Part shown: piece by piece, positions 1-6,943 of the stretch
Layout of the letters: the number at the start of each line of letters is the position of its first letter
Position numbering within the stretch: the first letter of the stretch is position 1
Assembly (NCBI GenBank): GCA_015231665.1
Contig: JADGBD010000040.1
Location: 1-11,410 of the forward strand
From: Gammaproteobacteria bacterium
GTDB lineage: Bacteria; Pseudomonadota; Gammaproteobacteria; Chromatiales; Chromatiaceae
Length of the DNA stretch: 11,410 nt
Reading direction: 5' to 3'
Notes under the pieces: model-generated
What the model saw: only the letters and a program-made list of their open reading frames with translations
What the model was told of the DNA's origin: nothing
Databases searched by the model: none
Translations under genes and position numbers: made by a program

Positions 1-125
1 GAGCCGGAGGAGCCGCCACCACCAAAGGCGGCACCGGCATCGGCACCCTTGCCGTGCTGCATCAGTATCAGGCCAATGACACCAATGGCCAGGAATACAT
101 GAACGACTGTCAGAATGGTTTGCAT
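1..125 (-). CDS. secG: SecG, preprotein translocase subunit (C-terminal part cut by window edge)
   Basis: SecG is the small non-essential partner of SecYE in the inner-membrane translocase and stimulates SecA-driven protein export. The ATG lies at 125-123 and 41 codons are visible before the window ends. The product begins MQTILTVVHVFLAIGVIGLI, a hydrophobic first membrane helix, followed by LMQHGKGADAGAAFGGG, the Gly/Ala-rich cytoplasmic loop that is typical of SecG after helix 1. The start codon is 8 bp past the tpiA stop, and a GAGG ribosome binding site overlaps that TGA stop, so the two genes are translationally close and should share the tpiA promoter. The tpiA-secG order is common in proteobacteria. 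Only the second helix and C-terminus are missing, because of the window edge. Confidence 0.93.
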   Translation of the reverse strand, partial: MQTILTVVHVFLAIGVIGLILMQHGKGADAGAAFGGGGSSG

Positions 126-133
126 GAACTGCC

Positions 134-883
134 TCAGCCGGCCTTGCAGATGCCGAGGAAGTCTTCCGCCTTGAGGGCGGCGCCACCGATCAGGCCGCCA
201 TCGATGTCCGGCTTGGCCATGAGTTCTGCGGCATTGTCCGGCTTCATGCTGCCGCCGTAGAGGATGCGCAGTTTGTCGGCAATCTCGGCGCTCTTGGCGG
301 CGACCCGGCTGCGGATGAAGGCATGAACCTCTTGTGCCTGCTCGGGGCTGGCGGTTTTGCCGGTGCCTATGGCCCAAACGGGCTCGTAGGCGATGACGCT
401 GTCGGCCAGGGCCTCAACGCCGTATTTGCTGATCAAGGCATCGATCTGGCGAGCGCAGACCTGCTCGGTGATGCCGCCTTCGCGCTCTTCCAGGGTCTCG
501 CCGATGCAGAAGATCGGCGTGAGGCCGGCCTTGCGCGCCACTTCGACCTTGTCCGCCACCAGTTCATCGCTTTCCTTGTGATAGGTGCGACGCTCGGAGT
601 GGCCGACGATGACGTAGCTGCAGCCGAAATCCTTGAGCATGGAGGTGGCGATCTCACCGGTGTAGGCACCGGAAGCGTGGATCGAGACATCCTGACCACC
701 CCAGCCGACGGCGCTGCCAGCCAGCTCGGCCTGCACCAGCGGGATGTAGATGGCCGGGGCGCAGACGGCCACGTCGGCATTGCTGACAGAACCCATGCCA
801 GCCTTGATTCCCGCCAACAGCGTCTTGATGCTATCGGTGGACCCGTTCATTTTCCAGTTACCTGCTACCAGGGGCTTGCGCAT
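134..883 (-). CDS. tpiA: Triosephosphate isomerase
   Basis: This cytoplasmic enzyme interconverts dihydroxyacetone phosphate and glyceraldehyde 3-phosphate in glycolysis and gluconeogenesis. The product has 249 aa, normal for the family. Visible family motifs are NWKMNG with catalytic Lys11, VIVGHSERR with catalytic His95, AYEPVWAIGTG with the base Glu167 followed by the flexible phosphate-gripping loop, and the phosphate-binding YGGSM and GGLIGGA segments near the C-terminus. I chose the ATG at 883 rather than an in-frame TTG at 895, because MRKPLVAGNWK matches the usual N-terminus and GGAG sits 6 bases before the ATG. A good promoter lies at 923-951, and secG follows 8 bp downstream. Confidence 0.98.
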   Translation of the reverse strand: MRKPLVAGNWKMNGSTDSIKTLLAGIKAGMGSVSNADVAVCAPAIYIPLVQAELAGSAVGWGGQDVSIHASGAYTGEIATSMLKDFGCSYVIVGHSERRTYHKESDELVADKVEVARKAGLTPIFCIGETLEEREGGITEQVCARQIDALISKYGVEALADSVIAYEPVWAIGTGKTASPEQAQEVHAFIRSRVAAKSAEIADKLRILYGGSMKPDNAAELMAKPDIDGGLIGGAALKAEDFLGICKAG

Positions 884-922
884 GCTTGACTCCAACGTCT
901 GCGGTGCAAAAAAGAGCGCGTA

Positions 923-951
923 AGGATAGCCTTAAGCCTGGGTGAAATCAA
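923..951 (-). promoter_or_regulatory. Sigma-70 promoter for tpiA-secG
   Basis: Read on the minus strand, TTGATT (951-946) and TATCCT (928-923) are separated by exactly 17 bp, each matching 4 of 6 consensus positions. The start of transcription would fall near 916, leaving a leader of about 30 nt before the tpiA ATG. The -35 box overlaps one arm of the inverted repeat at 947-965. Confidence 0.65.
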
Positions 952-978
952 TCCACTAAATTGATGTCGCTAAATTGA
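947..978. repeat. Inverted and direct repeats upstream of the tpiA promoter
   Basis: ATCAAT (947-952) and ATTGAT (960-965) form a 6-bp inverted repeat with a 7-bp spacer, overlapping the -35 box. CTAAATTGA occurs twice, at 956-964 and 970-978, starts 14 bp apart. The arrangement could be a binding site for a regulator acting on tpiA, but no known operator is matched, and an AT-rich upstream region could give this by chance. Confidence 0.35.
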
Positions 979-1004
979 ATCCAGCTTGGCCGCCCCACCC
1001 CGCC

Positions 1005-1565
1005 TCAGCTGACCTCATCCCGCATCAATGCCGGCCAGGCGGCGCGCAGATAGACGATCATGCTCCAGAGGGTGAGCAGGGTGGCCAGGTAGAGCAGCAC
1101 CATGCCCACGGTGTAGCTGGGGATGGGTCCGACCGGCTCGTGGTAGATGAGCAGGAGAATGGCGACCATCTGCACCGCGGTCTTGACCTTGCCGATGGTG
1201 CTGACCGCCACCTGGGCACGCTCACCCAGTTCCGCCATCCATTCGCGCAGGGCGGAGATGGTGATCTCACGGCCGATGATCACCAGTGCCGGCACCGCCA
1301 TCCAGGGCTCGGGGTCGCGCTGGACCAAGAGCACCAGGGCGGCGGCGACCATCAGCTTGTCCGCCACCGGGTCGAGGAAGGCGCCCAGTGCCGAGGTCTG
1401 TTCCAGCTTGCGCGCCAGCCAGCCGTCGAGCCAGTCGGTGACCGCGGCGATGGCGAATACCAGGGCGCAGGCCTTGTAGGCCCAGTGGGTGGGCAGATAA
1501 AAGAGGACGACGAAGACCGGAATCAGGCCGATGCGCAGCAGGGTGAGCATGTTGGGTATGTTCAT
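1005..1565 (-). CDS. pgsA: CDP-diacylglycerol-glycerol-3-phosphate 3-phosphatidyltransferase
   Basis: This membrane enzyme makes phosphatidylglycerol phosphate from CDP-diacylglycerol and glycerol 3-phosphate, the committed step to phosphatidylglycerol and cardiolipin. The 186-aa product carries the complete CDP-alcohol phosphatidyltransferase signature D-x2-DG-x2-AR-x8-G-x3-D-x3-D at about residues 44-69, starting at DWLDGWLAR, with all metal-binding aspartates present. The N-terminus MNIPNMLTLLRIGLIPVFV is characteristic of PgsA, and several hydrophobic helices follow the signature. The ATG overlaps the uvrC stop as ATGA (1565-1562), which points to translational coupling. The uvrC-pgsA pairing is conserved in many gammaproteobacteria. 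Confidence 0.97.
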   Translation of the reverse strand: MNIPNMLTLLRIGLIPVFVVLFYLPTHWAYKACALVFAIAAVTDWLDGWLARKLEQTSALGAFLDPVADKLMVAAALVLLVQRDPEPWMAVPALVIIGREITISALREWMAELGERAQVAVSTIGKVKTAVQMVAILLLIYHEPVGPIPSYTVGMVLLYLATLLTLWSMIVYLRAAWPALMRDEVS

Positions 1566-3391
1566 GGGTTGTCCCCCTCGCCGTGAAAGGCATCGTAAAT
1601 CAATTGCGCCAGGGCGGTGCTGATGCCCTCCACCCGACTGAGGTCTTCGACCCCGGCACGAGCCACCCCCTGCAGGCCACCGAAGGCCTTGAGCAGACGC
1701 TGACGCCGCTTGGGGCCGACGCCGGCGATGGATTCCAGCACCGAGACTGTGGCCGCGCTGGCGCGCCGCTTGCGATGACCGCTGATGGCGAAGCGATGGG
1801 CCTCGTCGCGAATTTGCTGGATCAGATGCAGCGCCGGTGAATCGGCGGGCAGTATAGTGGCCGCCTCATCGCCCCACAAGAACAGCCGCTCAAGCCCGGG
1901 CTTGCGGTCGGCGCCCTTGGCCACCCCCACCAGCAGCAGATCGCTGATCCCCAGCTCCTGCATCACCTCGGCAGCCTGGGCGAGCTGGCCCTTGCCGCCG
2001 TCGATGAAGAGGATATCCGGCACGGCACCCTCCCCGGCCTTGATCCGCGCGTAGCGGCGCTGCAGCGCCTGACCCATGGCGGCATAGTCGTCACCGGGCT
2101 GAATCCCCTCGATATTGAAGCGGCGGTAGTCGGATTTGAGCGGGCCATTCTGATCGAACACCACGCAGGAGGCCACCGTCTTGCTGCCGCCGGTGTGGCT
2201 GATGTCGAAGCACTCCAGCCGCTGCGGCAGCTCCTCCAGGCCCAGCATCTGAGCCAGCGCCTCGAAGCGCGACTGCACCCCCTCCTTGCGCGCCAGCCGC
2301 GCCTGCAGGGCGAGCTGGGCGTTCTGCCGGGCCATCTGCAGCCAGCGCGCGCGATCGCCGCGGGGATGGCAGCTCAGCTGCACCCGGTGGCCCGCCTGCT
2401 CGCTGAGCACCTGCTGCAACAGCTCCAGGTCCTCGGGCTGATGGCTGAGCAACAGCTCCGCCGGCGCCTGGCTGCCGAGATAGTACTGGGCAAGGAAGGC
2501 CGAGAGCACCTGGGGCTCGTCCTCGCCGCCGCTGATCTTGGGATAGAAGGCCTTGTTGCCCAGATTGCGCCCGCCGCGGATGAAAAACAGCTGGACACAG
2601 GCCTGACCGCCCTCGCACTGGGCGGCGAGAATGTCCAGATCACCACGCTCGTTGCTGACGTACTGGCGCTCCTGGATGCGCTGGAGCAGGGCCACCTGAT
2701 CGCGCAGGCGCGCCGCCTGCTCGAACTCCAGCTCGGCCGCCGCTAGCTCCATCCGCGTCACCAGGCTCTGCACCACCTCGCTGGTGCGACCTTCGAGAAA
2801 CAGCACCACATCCGCCAGGTCGCGGGCGTAAGCGGCCTCGCTGACCAGGCCAACGCAGGGCGCGGTGCAGCGTTTGATCTGATACTGCAGGCAGGGCCGC
2901 GAGCGATTGCGGTAGGTGCTGTCCTGGCACTGGCGCACGGGAAACAGCTTTTGCATCAGCTGCAGGGTCTGGCGAATGGAGCCGCTGTTGGGATAGGGGC
3001 CGAAGTAACGACCGCCCTCACGCCGCGCGCCTCGATGGGAACGCAGGCGCGGAAAGGGGTGATCGGTGAGGTGGATGTAGGGGTAGCTCTTGTCGTCCCG
3101 CAGGAGGATGTTGTACTTGGGCTTGAGGCTCTTGATCAGGTTGTTTTCCAGGATCAAGGCCTCGGCCTCGGTGTGGGTGACCACCACCTCCATGCTGGCG
3201 ATCTGCGCCACCATCAGCTGGATGCGCCGATTCAGCGAGCGGCTGAAGTAACTGGACACCCGCCGGCGCAGGTTCTTCGCCTTGCCCACGTAAAGGCAAT
3301 TGCCCTCTGCATCAAGCATGCGATAGACCCCCGGCCGCGGGGTCAGGGTCTTGACGAAGGCACTGGCATCAAAGGTGCTGGGCGGGGTCAT
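1562..3391 (-). CDS. uvrC: Excinuclease ABC subunit C
   Basis: UvrC makes the two incisions in nucleotide excision repair within the UvrABC system. The product has 609 aa from the ATG at 3391, close to the E. coli protein. In order it shows: an N-terminal GIY-YIG nuclease (PGVYRM and LYVGKAKNLRRR, about residues 20-95); a cysteine set C-x11-C-x7-C-x3-C at about residues 155-179, where UvrC proteins are reported to hold an iron-sulfur cluster; a UVR motif for UvrB contact (about 207-242); the RNase H-like nuclease with Asp396 (CFDISH), Asp464 (FIDGGKGQ) and His532 (RDEAHR); and tandem helix-hairpin-helix DNA-binding motifs near the C-terminus (GVGPKRRQRLL). A TTG at 3406 is possible, but neither start has a clear Shine-Dalgarno. 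pgsA overlaps its end, and the cyclase gene ends 42 bp upstream. Confidence 0.97.
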   Translation of the reverse strand: MTPPSTFDASAFVKTLTPRPGVYRMLDAEGNCLYVGKAKNLRRRVSSYFSRSLNRRIQLMVAQIASMEVVVTHTEAEALILENNLIKSLKPKYNILLRDDKSYPYIHLTDHPFPRLRSHRGARREGGRYFGPYPNSGSIRQTLQLMQKLFPVRQCQDSTYRNRSRPCLQYQIKRCTAPCVGLVSEAAYARDLADVVLFLEGRTSEVVQSLVTRMELAAAELEFEQAARLRDQVALLQRIQERQYVSNERGDLDILAAQCEGGQACVQLFFIRGGRNLGNKAFYPKISGGEDEPQVLSAFLAQYYLGSQAPAELLLSHQPEDLELLQQVLSEQAGHRVQLSCHPRGDRARWLQMARQNAQLALQARLARKEGVQSRFEALAQMLGLEELPQRLECFDISHTGGSKTVASCVVFDQNGPLKSDYRRFNIEGIQPGDDYAAMGQALQRRYARIKAGEGAVPDILFIDGGKGQLAQAAEVMQELGISDLLLVGVAKGADRKPGLERLFLWGDEAATILPADSPALHLIQQIRDEAHRFAISGHRKRRASAATVSVLESIAGVGPKRRQRLLKAFGGLQGVARAGVEDLSRVEGISTALAQLIYDAFHGEGDNP

Positions 3392-3433
3392 GATGGGCAG
3401 GGTCAAACCGGAGAAGGCAGACGTTAAGCTCGG

Positions 3434-5683
3434 CTATTTGATCTCATGGACGAAGGTGCTGTCCCACAGGCTGCTGTCGGCGTGCTCCTCCTGCAACTTG
3501 TCGATGCGGTCATGATAGACGCGATAGAGCTTTTCCGCCGGATGGGCGGCAATCAGCGCCTGGAGGCGTTGCTGGGCGTTGTACCAGTCGCCTTCCAGAT
3601 AGGCGCTGTAAGCCGCGCGGAACGCCTCTACCTCGGCGAGCTGATCCGGGCTGGCCTGCTTCAGGTGACAGAGCGGCTGGAGGATATTCACCGGCTTGTC
3701 TTTGCCCTTGACCCGCACCCGATCCAGCGGGCGGAACAGGAACTGCTGCTCCAGCCCCGCAGCGGTCTCGGCGGAGACGATGAGGGGAACGCCGTAATAC
3801 TTGGTCAGCCCCTCCAGGCGCGAGCCCAGGTTCACCGCATCCCCCAGCACCGTGTAGGCGCGGCGGTATTCCGAGCCCATGTCGCCGACATTCATCGGTC
3901 CGGAATTGAGGCCGATGCCGCTGTGCACCTCGGGAAAGCCCAGCTGGCGCAGCCGCGGCTGCAGATTTTCGATCGCCTGAAGCATGTCCAGGGCCGCCTC
4001 GATGGCGTGCTGGCGGTGATCCTTGTCCTCCACCGGCGCACCCCAGAAGGCCATGATCATGTCGCCGACGTACTTATCGATGGTGCCCTTGCGCTCGAAG
4101 ATGATCCGGGTCATGGGGGTGAAATACAGATTCAGCAGCTGCTTGAGCTGATCGGCGCGGAGGGATTCGGAGATGCCGGTAAAGCCGCGGATATCGGAAA
4201 ACAGCACGGTCATCTCGCGCTCCTCCCCCTCCAGGCTGGCGGCGGCACTGCTGTCGTCCTGCAGCTGGTCCACCAGCTCCGGCGGAATGTACTGACCAAA
4301 GGCGGTGCGAAGGCGCTTGCGGAACATCATCTCGTGGTAAAAGCCTATGACCAGATTGGCGATGCCGATCAAGGCCACCAGCAGCACCGGCATTGCCAGG
4401 GAGAGGATCAGCCGCTTCTCCTGCCAGAGCCAGAAATTCAGATAGATGAAGCCCAGGTCCATCACCAGCATCAGCAACACCACCCAGCCGATACCGATGA
4501 AAGGCATCGCCAGGGCGGCGATCAGCCCCAGCAGCAGAATGCTGACTATATCCACCCCCTGCGCCCACTTGGCAGCATAGGGCAGGTAATCGTTGAGCAT
4601 GGCGGACATGAGCACGGCATGCACCTCCACCCCGGGATAGATGCCGGAGATGGGCGTGGCGCGCAGGTCATAGATGCCGGTGGCGGTACTGCCGACCAGG
4701 ACGATGGCATCGCGCACCAGATTCTCATCAAAGCGACCGGCAAGAAAATCCACCGCGGAGACATAGTGAAAGGCCCCAGCCCGCTTGGGAAAGGGCACAT
4801 TGGCGCGGCCAAGGTGATCCGTCGGCAAGTTCAGCGCGCCGTCGATGCTCAGCCCTTCCACCAGATGGCCGTCGCCGGCCGGGGCGGTGATCAGGTCGAT
4901 CTTCTCCAGCCCCATATACTCCATCACCGCCGCCAGGGCCAGGGAGGGGTAAATGGCATCTTTATAGGACAGCACCAGGGGCACCCGGCGGAGAATGCCG
5001 TCGCGATCCGGCTGAAAGGTGAGAAAACCGCCGCGCTTGCCCTCGCCAATCACGCCGATGTTGGCGATGTAGGACTCGATCGTCGGCAAGCTCACCCTGA
5101 CCTGCTGCTCCGCCAACAAACCCGCCGGCTCCGGCATGGCACCGCTGCTGCTGCGCTTCTCGCCGCTGGCCACATAGCCCTGGACTATGGGCCCCGCCGC
5201 CATCACCTCGCCCAGCAGCTTGTCGGCGTCATTCACCTCGGCGAGTTGCTCCAGCACCCCCGCCATCTGGGCAAAGTCTTTGTCTTCGGCGGTCTGCAGC
5301 AGCCGAGAGGACTCGATCAGGGGATTGCGTTCAGGCTCGGAGAAGAAAATATCCAGGGCGATCACCGCCGCCTCGGCCTCGGTCAGCTTGGCGATCAGCT
5401 CCGCCATCTGGGTGCGCGACCAGGGCCAGCGCCCCAGTTGCTCCAGGCTGTCATCATCGATATCCAGCACGATCACCCGGCTATCGACAATCGCCGCGTC
5501 CAGGCCAGTAGCGCGCATGCGCAGATCGTAGGCCATCCACTCCATCCGCTCACGCAGGTCGTTGACCCAGCCGATATCCAGGGCGTAGAACGAAAACGAA
5601 CCGATGAGCACCAGCAGACCCAGGAGCAGGCGCTCGCGCACCGGGTTGATGTTGAACAGGCTGGATTTGTCTATCGCCGCCAT
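3434..5683 (-). CDS. CHASE2-domain class III adenylate cyclase, membrane-bound
   Basis: This is a predicted inner-membrane receptor that makes a cyclic nucleotide, most likely cAMP, in response to a periplasmic signal. The product has 749 aa from the ATG at 5683, which has GAGG 6 bases upstream; a GTG 90 bp earlier adds only an unconvincing Arg-rich tail. In order: one membrane helix at about residues 19-37; an extracytoplasmic CHASE2 domain at about 40-370, closing with the typical DAIVLVGSTATGIYDLRATP segment; three membrane helices at about 378-448; and a cytosolic class III cyclase domain from about 488. Catalytic residues are intact: metal ligands Asp497 (FSDIRGFT) and Asp541 (KYVGDM), purine-binding Lys537, Thr611 in YTVLGDAVN, and transition-state Asn618 and Arg622. 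The Lys/Thr pair fits a class IIIb adenylate cyclase rather than a guanylate cyclase. About 90 residues follow the domain. The ligand is unknown. The short gap to uvrC allows cotranscription. Confidence 0.93.
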   Translation of the reverse strand: MAAIDKSSLFNINPVRERLLLGLLVLIGSFSFYALDIGWVNDLRERMEWMAYDLRMRATGLDAAIVDSRVIVLDIDDDSLEQLGRWPWSRTQMAELIAKLTEAEAAVIALDIFFSEPERNPLIESSRLLQTAEDKDFAQMAGVLEQLAEVNDADKLLGEVMAAGPIVQGYVASGEKRSSSGAMPEPAGLLAEQQVRVSLPTIESYIANIGVIGEGKRGGFLTFQPDRDGILRRVPLVLSYKDAIYPSLALAAVMEYMGLEKIDLITAPAGDGHLVEGLSIDGALNLPTDHLGRANVPFPKRAGAFHYVSAVDFLAGRFDENLVRDAIVLVGSTATGIYDLRATPISGIYPGVEVHAVLMSAMLNDYLPYAAKWAQGVDIVSILLLGLIAALAMPFIGIGWVVLLMLVMDLGFIYLNFWLWQEKRLILSLAMPVLLVALIGIANLVIGFYHEMMFRKRLRTAFGQYIPPELVDQLQDDSSAAASLEGEEREMTVLFSDIRGFTGISESLRADQLKQLLNLYFTPMTRIIFERKGTIDKYVGDMIMAFWGAPVEDKDHRQHAIEAALDMLQAIENLQPRLRQLGFPEVHSGIGLNSGPMNVGDMGSEYRRAYTVLGDAVNLGSRLEGLTKYYGVPLIVSAETAAGLEQQFLFRPLDRVRVKGKDKPVNILQPLCHLKQASPDQLAEVEAFRAAYSAYLEGDWYNAQQRLQALIAAHPAEKLYRVYHDRIDKLQEEHADSSLWDSTFVHEIK

Positions 5684-5724
5684 CCGCCGCCTCTGTCTTG
5701 CCCTTGTTGCCCTGTCAGATGGGC

Positions 5725-5753
5725 ATAATCGCACCTTTTTTCGGCCACAGGAA
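5725..5753 (-). promoter_or_regulatory. Weak candidate promoter for the cyclase-uvrC-pgsA unit
   Basis: On the minus strand an extended -10, TGC followed by GATTAT (5730-5725), lies 17 bp after TTCCTG (5753-5748). The -35 match is poor, so the call rests on the extended -10 and the position about 40 bp before the cyclase start codon. Confidence 0.3.
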
Positions 5754-5799
5754 CAGCCCCGCGCATATCCCACCGGACATTTCGCCAGACATCGGACGG

Positions 5800-5827
5800 T
5801 TGCACCCCGGGCGGGAATAGGTAAGAT
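5800..5827 (+). promoter_or_regulatory. Candidate sigma-70 promoter for the S24-like/EVE gene pair
   Basis: TTGCAC (5800-5805) and TAAGAT (5822-5827) are separated by 16 bp, upstream of the ATG at 5860. The match is moderate. No SOS-box-like CTG-N10-CAG operator was seen next to it. Confidence 0.4.
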
Positions 5828-5859
5828 CAGCCCCCTCGATAAACCACCAGCCAGCCAGC

Positions 5860-6231
5860 ATGACCGACGCCGAAGACATCCTCAAAGACAGCCAGTGCAG
5901 CCTGAGCGAAAACTACGCCGCCCAGGTGCTGGGAGACAGCATGGAGCCCGAGTTTCCCGACCAGTGCGTGGTCATCATTCACCCCAGCGACCGGGCCTAC
6001 AACGGTGCCTATGTTTTCGCCGAGGTAGAAGGGGTACGCTGGTTTCGCCAATACCTGCGAGATGCCGAGGGCGAGCACCTGATCGCGCTCAACCCCCTCT
6101 ACCCGGAAATCCCCCTGCGGGATCTGGACTGGAAGATCATCGGCGTGGTGGTGCAGCGCAATATTCGGCGCAAGGTCAAGCACTATCATCCCAACAGCAC
6201 CGCCGACGGCATCGCCGTCGCCCTCAACTGA
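5860..6231 (+). CDS. S24 (LexA/UmuD-like) peptidase-fold protein with altered catalytic dyad, no DNA-binding domain
   Basis: This 123-aa protein consists almost wholly of the LexA/UmuD-type peptidase fold. The nucleophile motif is present as LGDSMEPEF, with Ser27. Counting from the conserved Gly before the next strand (Gly49, equivalent to LexA Gly142), the general-base Lys position (LexA Lys156) is occupied by Arg63 in VRWFRQY. No helix-turn-helix precedes the domain and no Ala-Gly or Cys-Gly cleavage site is visible ahead of Ser27, so it is not a classical self-cleaving repressor. I recall similar short proteins with an FRQ motif in other proteobacteria, so the change may be a family trait rather than decay. 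The start ATG lacks a clear Shine-Dalgarno; an in-frame stop at 5818 limits extension. The EVE gene follows 24 bp downstream. Function is not established. Confidence 0.85.
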   Translation: MTDAEDILKDSQCSLSENYAAQVLGDSMEPEFPDQCVVIIHPSDRAYNGAYVFAEVEGVRWFRQYLRDAEGEHLIALNPLYPEIPLRDLDWKIIGVVVQRNIRRKVKHYHPNSTADGIAVALN

Positions 6232-6255
6232 AGCCCCTGCACCGGAGCCGCCGCG

Positions 6256-6720
6256 ATGAATTACTGGCTGATGAAATCCGAGCCCGATGTCTTTGGCATC
6301 GACCACCTCCAGGCCATGCCCCAGCAGACCGAACACTGGGATGGGGTGCGCAATTACCAGGCGCGCAACATGATGCGCGACCAGATGAAAGTGGGCGATC
6401 CGGTGTTCTTCTACCACTCCAACTGCGAGGAACCCGGCATCGTCGGCCTGATGCGCGTCAGCCGCGAGGGCTACCCGGACTTCACCGCATACGACCCCAC
6501 CACCAAGTACCACGACCCCAAGAGCGACCCGGACAAACCGCGCTGGTACATGGTGGACGTCACCTACGAGCGCCACCTCAAGCGCAACATCAGCCTGCGC
6601 GAACTCAAGGAATACGCTGACGGCCCTCTCACTGACTGTCCCCTGCTGCGCAAGGGTAATCGCCTCTCCATCATGCCCATCAGCCAGGAGCAGTGGGACT
6701 TCATCCTCGCCCTGGAATAG
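6256..6720 (+). CDS. EVE domain-containing protein
   Basis: This 154-aa single-domain protein belongs to the EVE family, related to human thymocyte nuclear protein 1 and to PUA/YTH-like folds that bind modified nucleobases. Family hallmarks visible are the start MNYWLMKSEP, the WDGVRNYQARNMMR segment, the MKVGDPVFFYHSN segment with its aromatic pocket residues, the GIVGLMRV strand, RWYMVDV in the middle and LSIMPISQEQWDFI at the C-terminus. It is the usual length for stand-alone bacterial members. GGAG lies 8 bases before the ATG. It probably shares a transcript with the S24-like gene 24 bp upstream. Its ligand and cellular role are unknown; binding a modified base in DNA or RNA is the family expectation. 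Confidence 0.93.
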   Translation: MNYWLMKSEPDVFGIDHLQAMPQQTEHWDGVRNYQARNMMRDQMKVGDPVFFYHSNCEEPGIVGLMRVSREGYPDFTAYDPTTKYHDPKSDPDKPRWYMVDVTYERHLKRNISLRELKEYADGPLTDCPLLRKGNRLSIMPISQEQWDFILALE

Positions 6721-6812
6721 CTCCCGTACTCGGGCACAAAATATGCTGCCTACTCAGCAAGCCGGCAAATTGACGCCGTCTTGTCGACATAAAAAATGTG
6801 GTTATTTTTTAT

Positions 6813-6840
6813 TTGAATTCATCGAATTATTGTCTATAGT
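6813..6840 (+). promoter_or_regulatory. Sigma-70 promoter candidate before the 66-aa gene
   Basis: TTGAAT (6813-6818) and TATAGT (6835-6840) are 16 bp apart in an AT-rich stretch; the -10 matches 5 of 6 consensus bases. The -10 lies inside an inverted repeat, TATAGTT (6835-6841) and AACTATA (6848-6854), which could be an operator. Confidence 0.5.
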
Positions 6841-6864
6841 TAAAGTCAACTATAAAGAATGAGT

Positions 6865-6891
6865 TCAATTTTAGCCGCCAAGTGCCGATAA
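6865..6891 (+). promoter_or_regulatory. Sigma-28 (FliA-type) promoter candidate
   Basis: TCAATTTT (6865-6872), an 11-bp spacer and GCCGATAA (6884-6891) match the flagellar sigma-28 consensus TAAAGTTT-N11-GCCGATAA at 6 of 8 positions in the -35 and 8 of 8 in the -10, with exact spacing. TCAA-type -35 boxes are known for FliA in pseudomonads. Transcription would start near 6899, about 45 nt before the ATG at 6944. Confidence 0.65.
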
Positions 6892-6910
6892 AACAGGCAA
6901 AGACCATAAT

Positions 6911-6924
6911 CTGCAAATTTGCAG
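6911..6924. repeat. Perfect 14-bp palindrome in the leader of the 66-aa gene
   Basis: CTGCAAATTTGCAG is a perfect palindrome lying between the sigma-28 promoter candidate and the Shine-Dalgarno sequence. It could be an operator for a dimeric regulator or a small RNA hairpin (5-bp stem, AATT loop) just ahead of the ribosome binding site. Confidence 0.5.
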
Positions 6925-6943
6925 CAATCGGGAGGAATGAATC

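Noticed and set aside
3446..5728. 760-aa open frame on the plus strand opposite the cyclase gene
   Set aside because: The frame is rich in His, Gln, Gly and Arg, shows no known domain and mirrors the codon structure of the clearly real minus-strand cyclase; it is a GC-driven shadow.
5684..5773. GTG start that would lengthen the cyclase by 30 residues
   Set aside because: The extra segment is Arg/Cys-rich and unlike the family, and the ATG at 5683 has a good Shine-Dalgarno.
5604..6620. 338-aa plus-strand open frame across the S24-like and EVE genes
   Set aside because: The product is Arg/Pro-rich without motifs, and two recognisable genes occupy the same bases in other frames.
6723..6734. 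CCCG-TACT-CGGG hairpin after the EVE gene as a terminator
   Set aside because: The stem is only 4 bp and no T-run follows.
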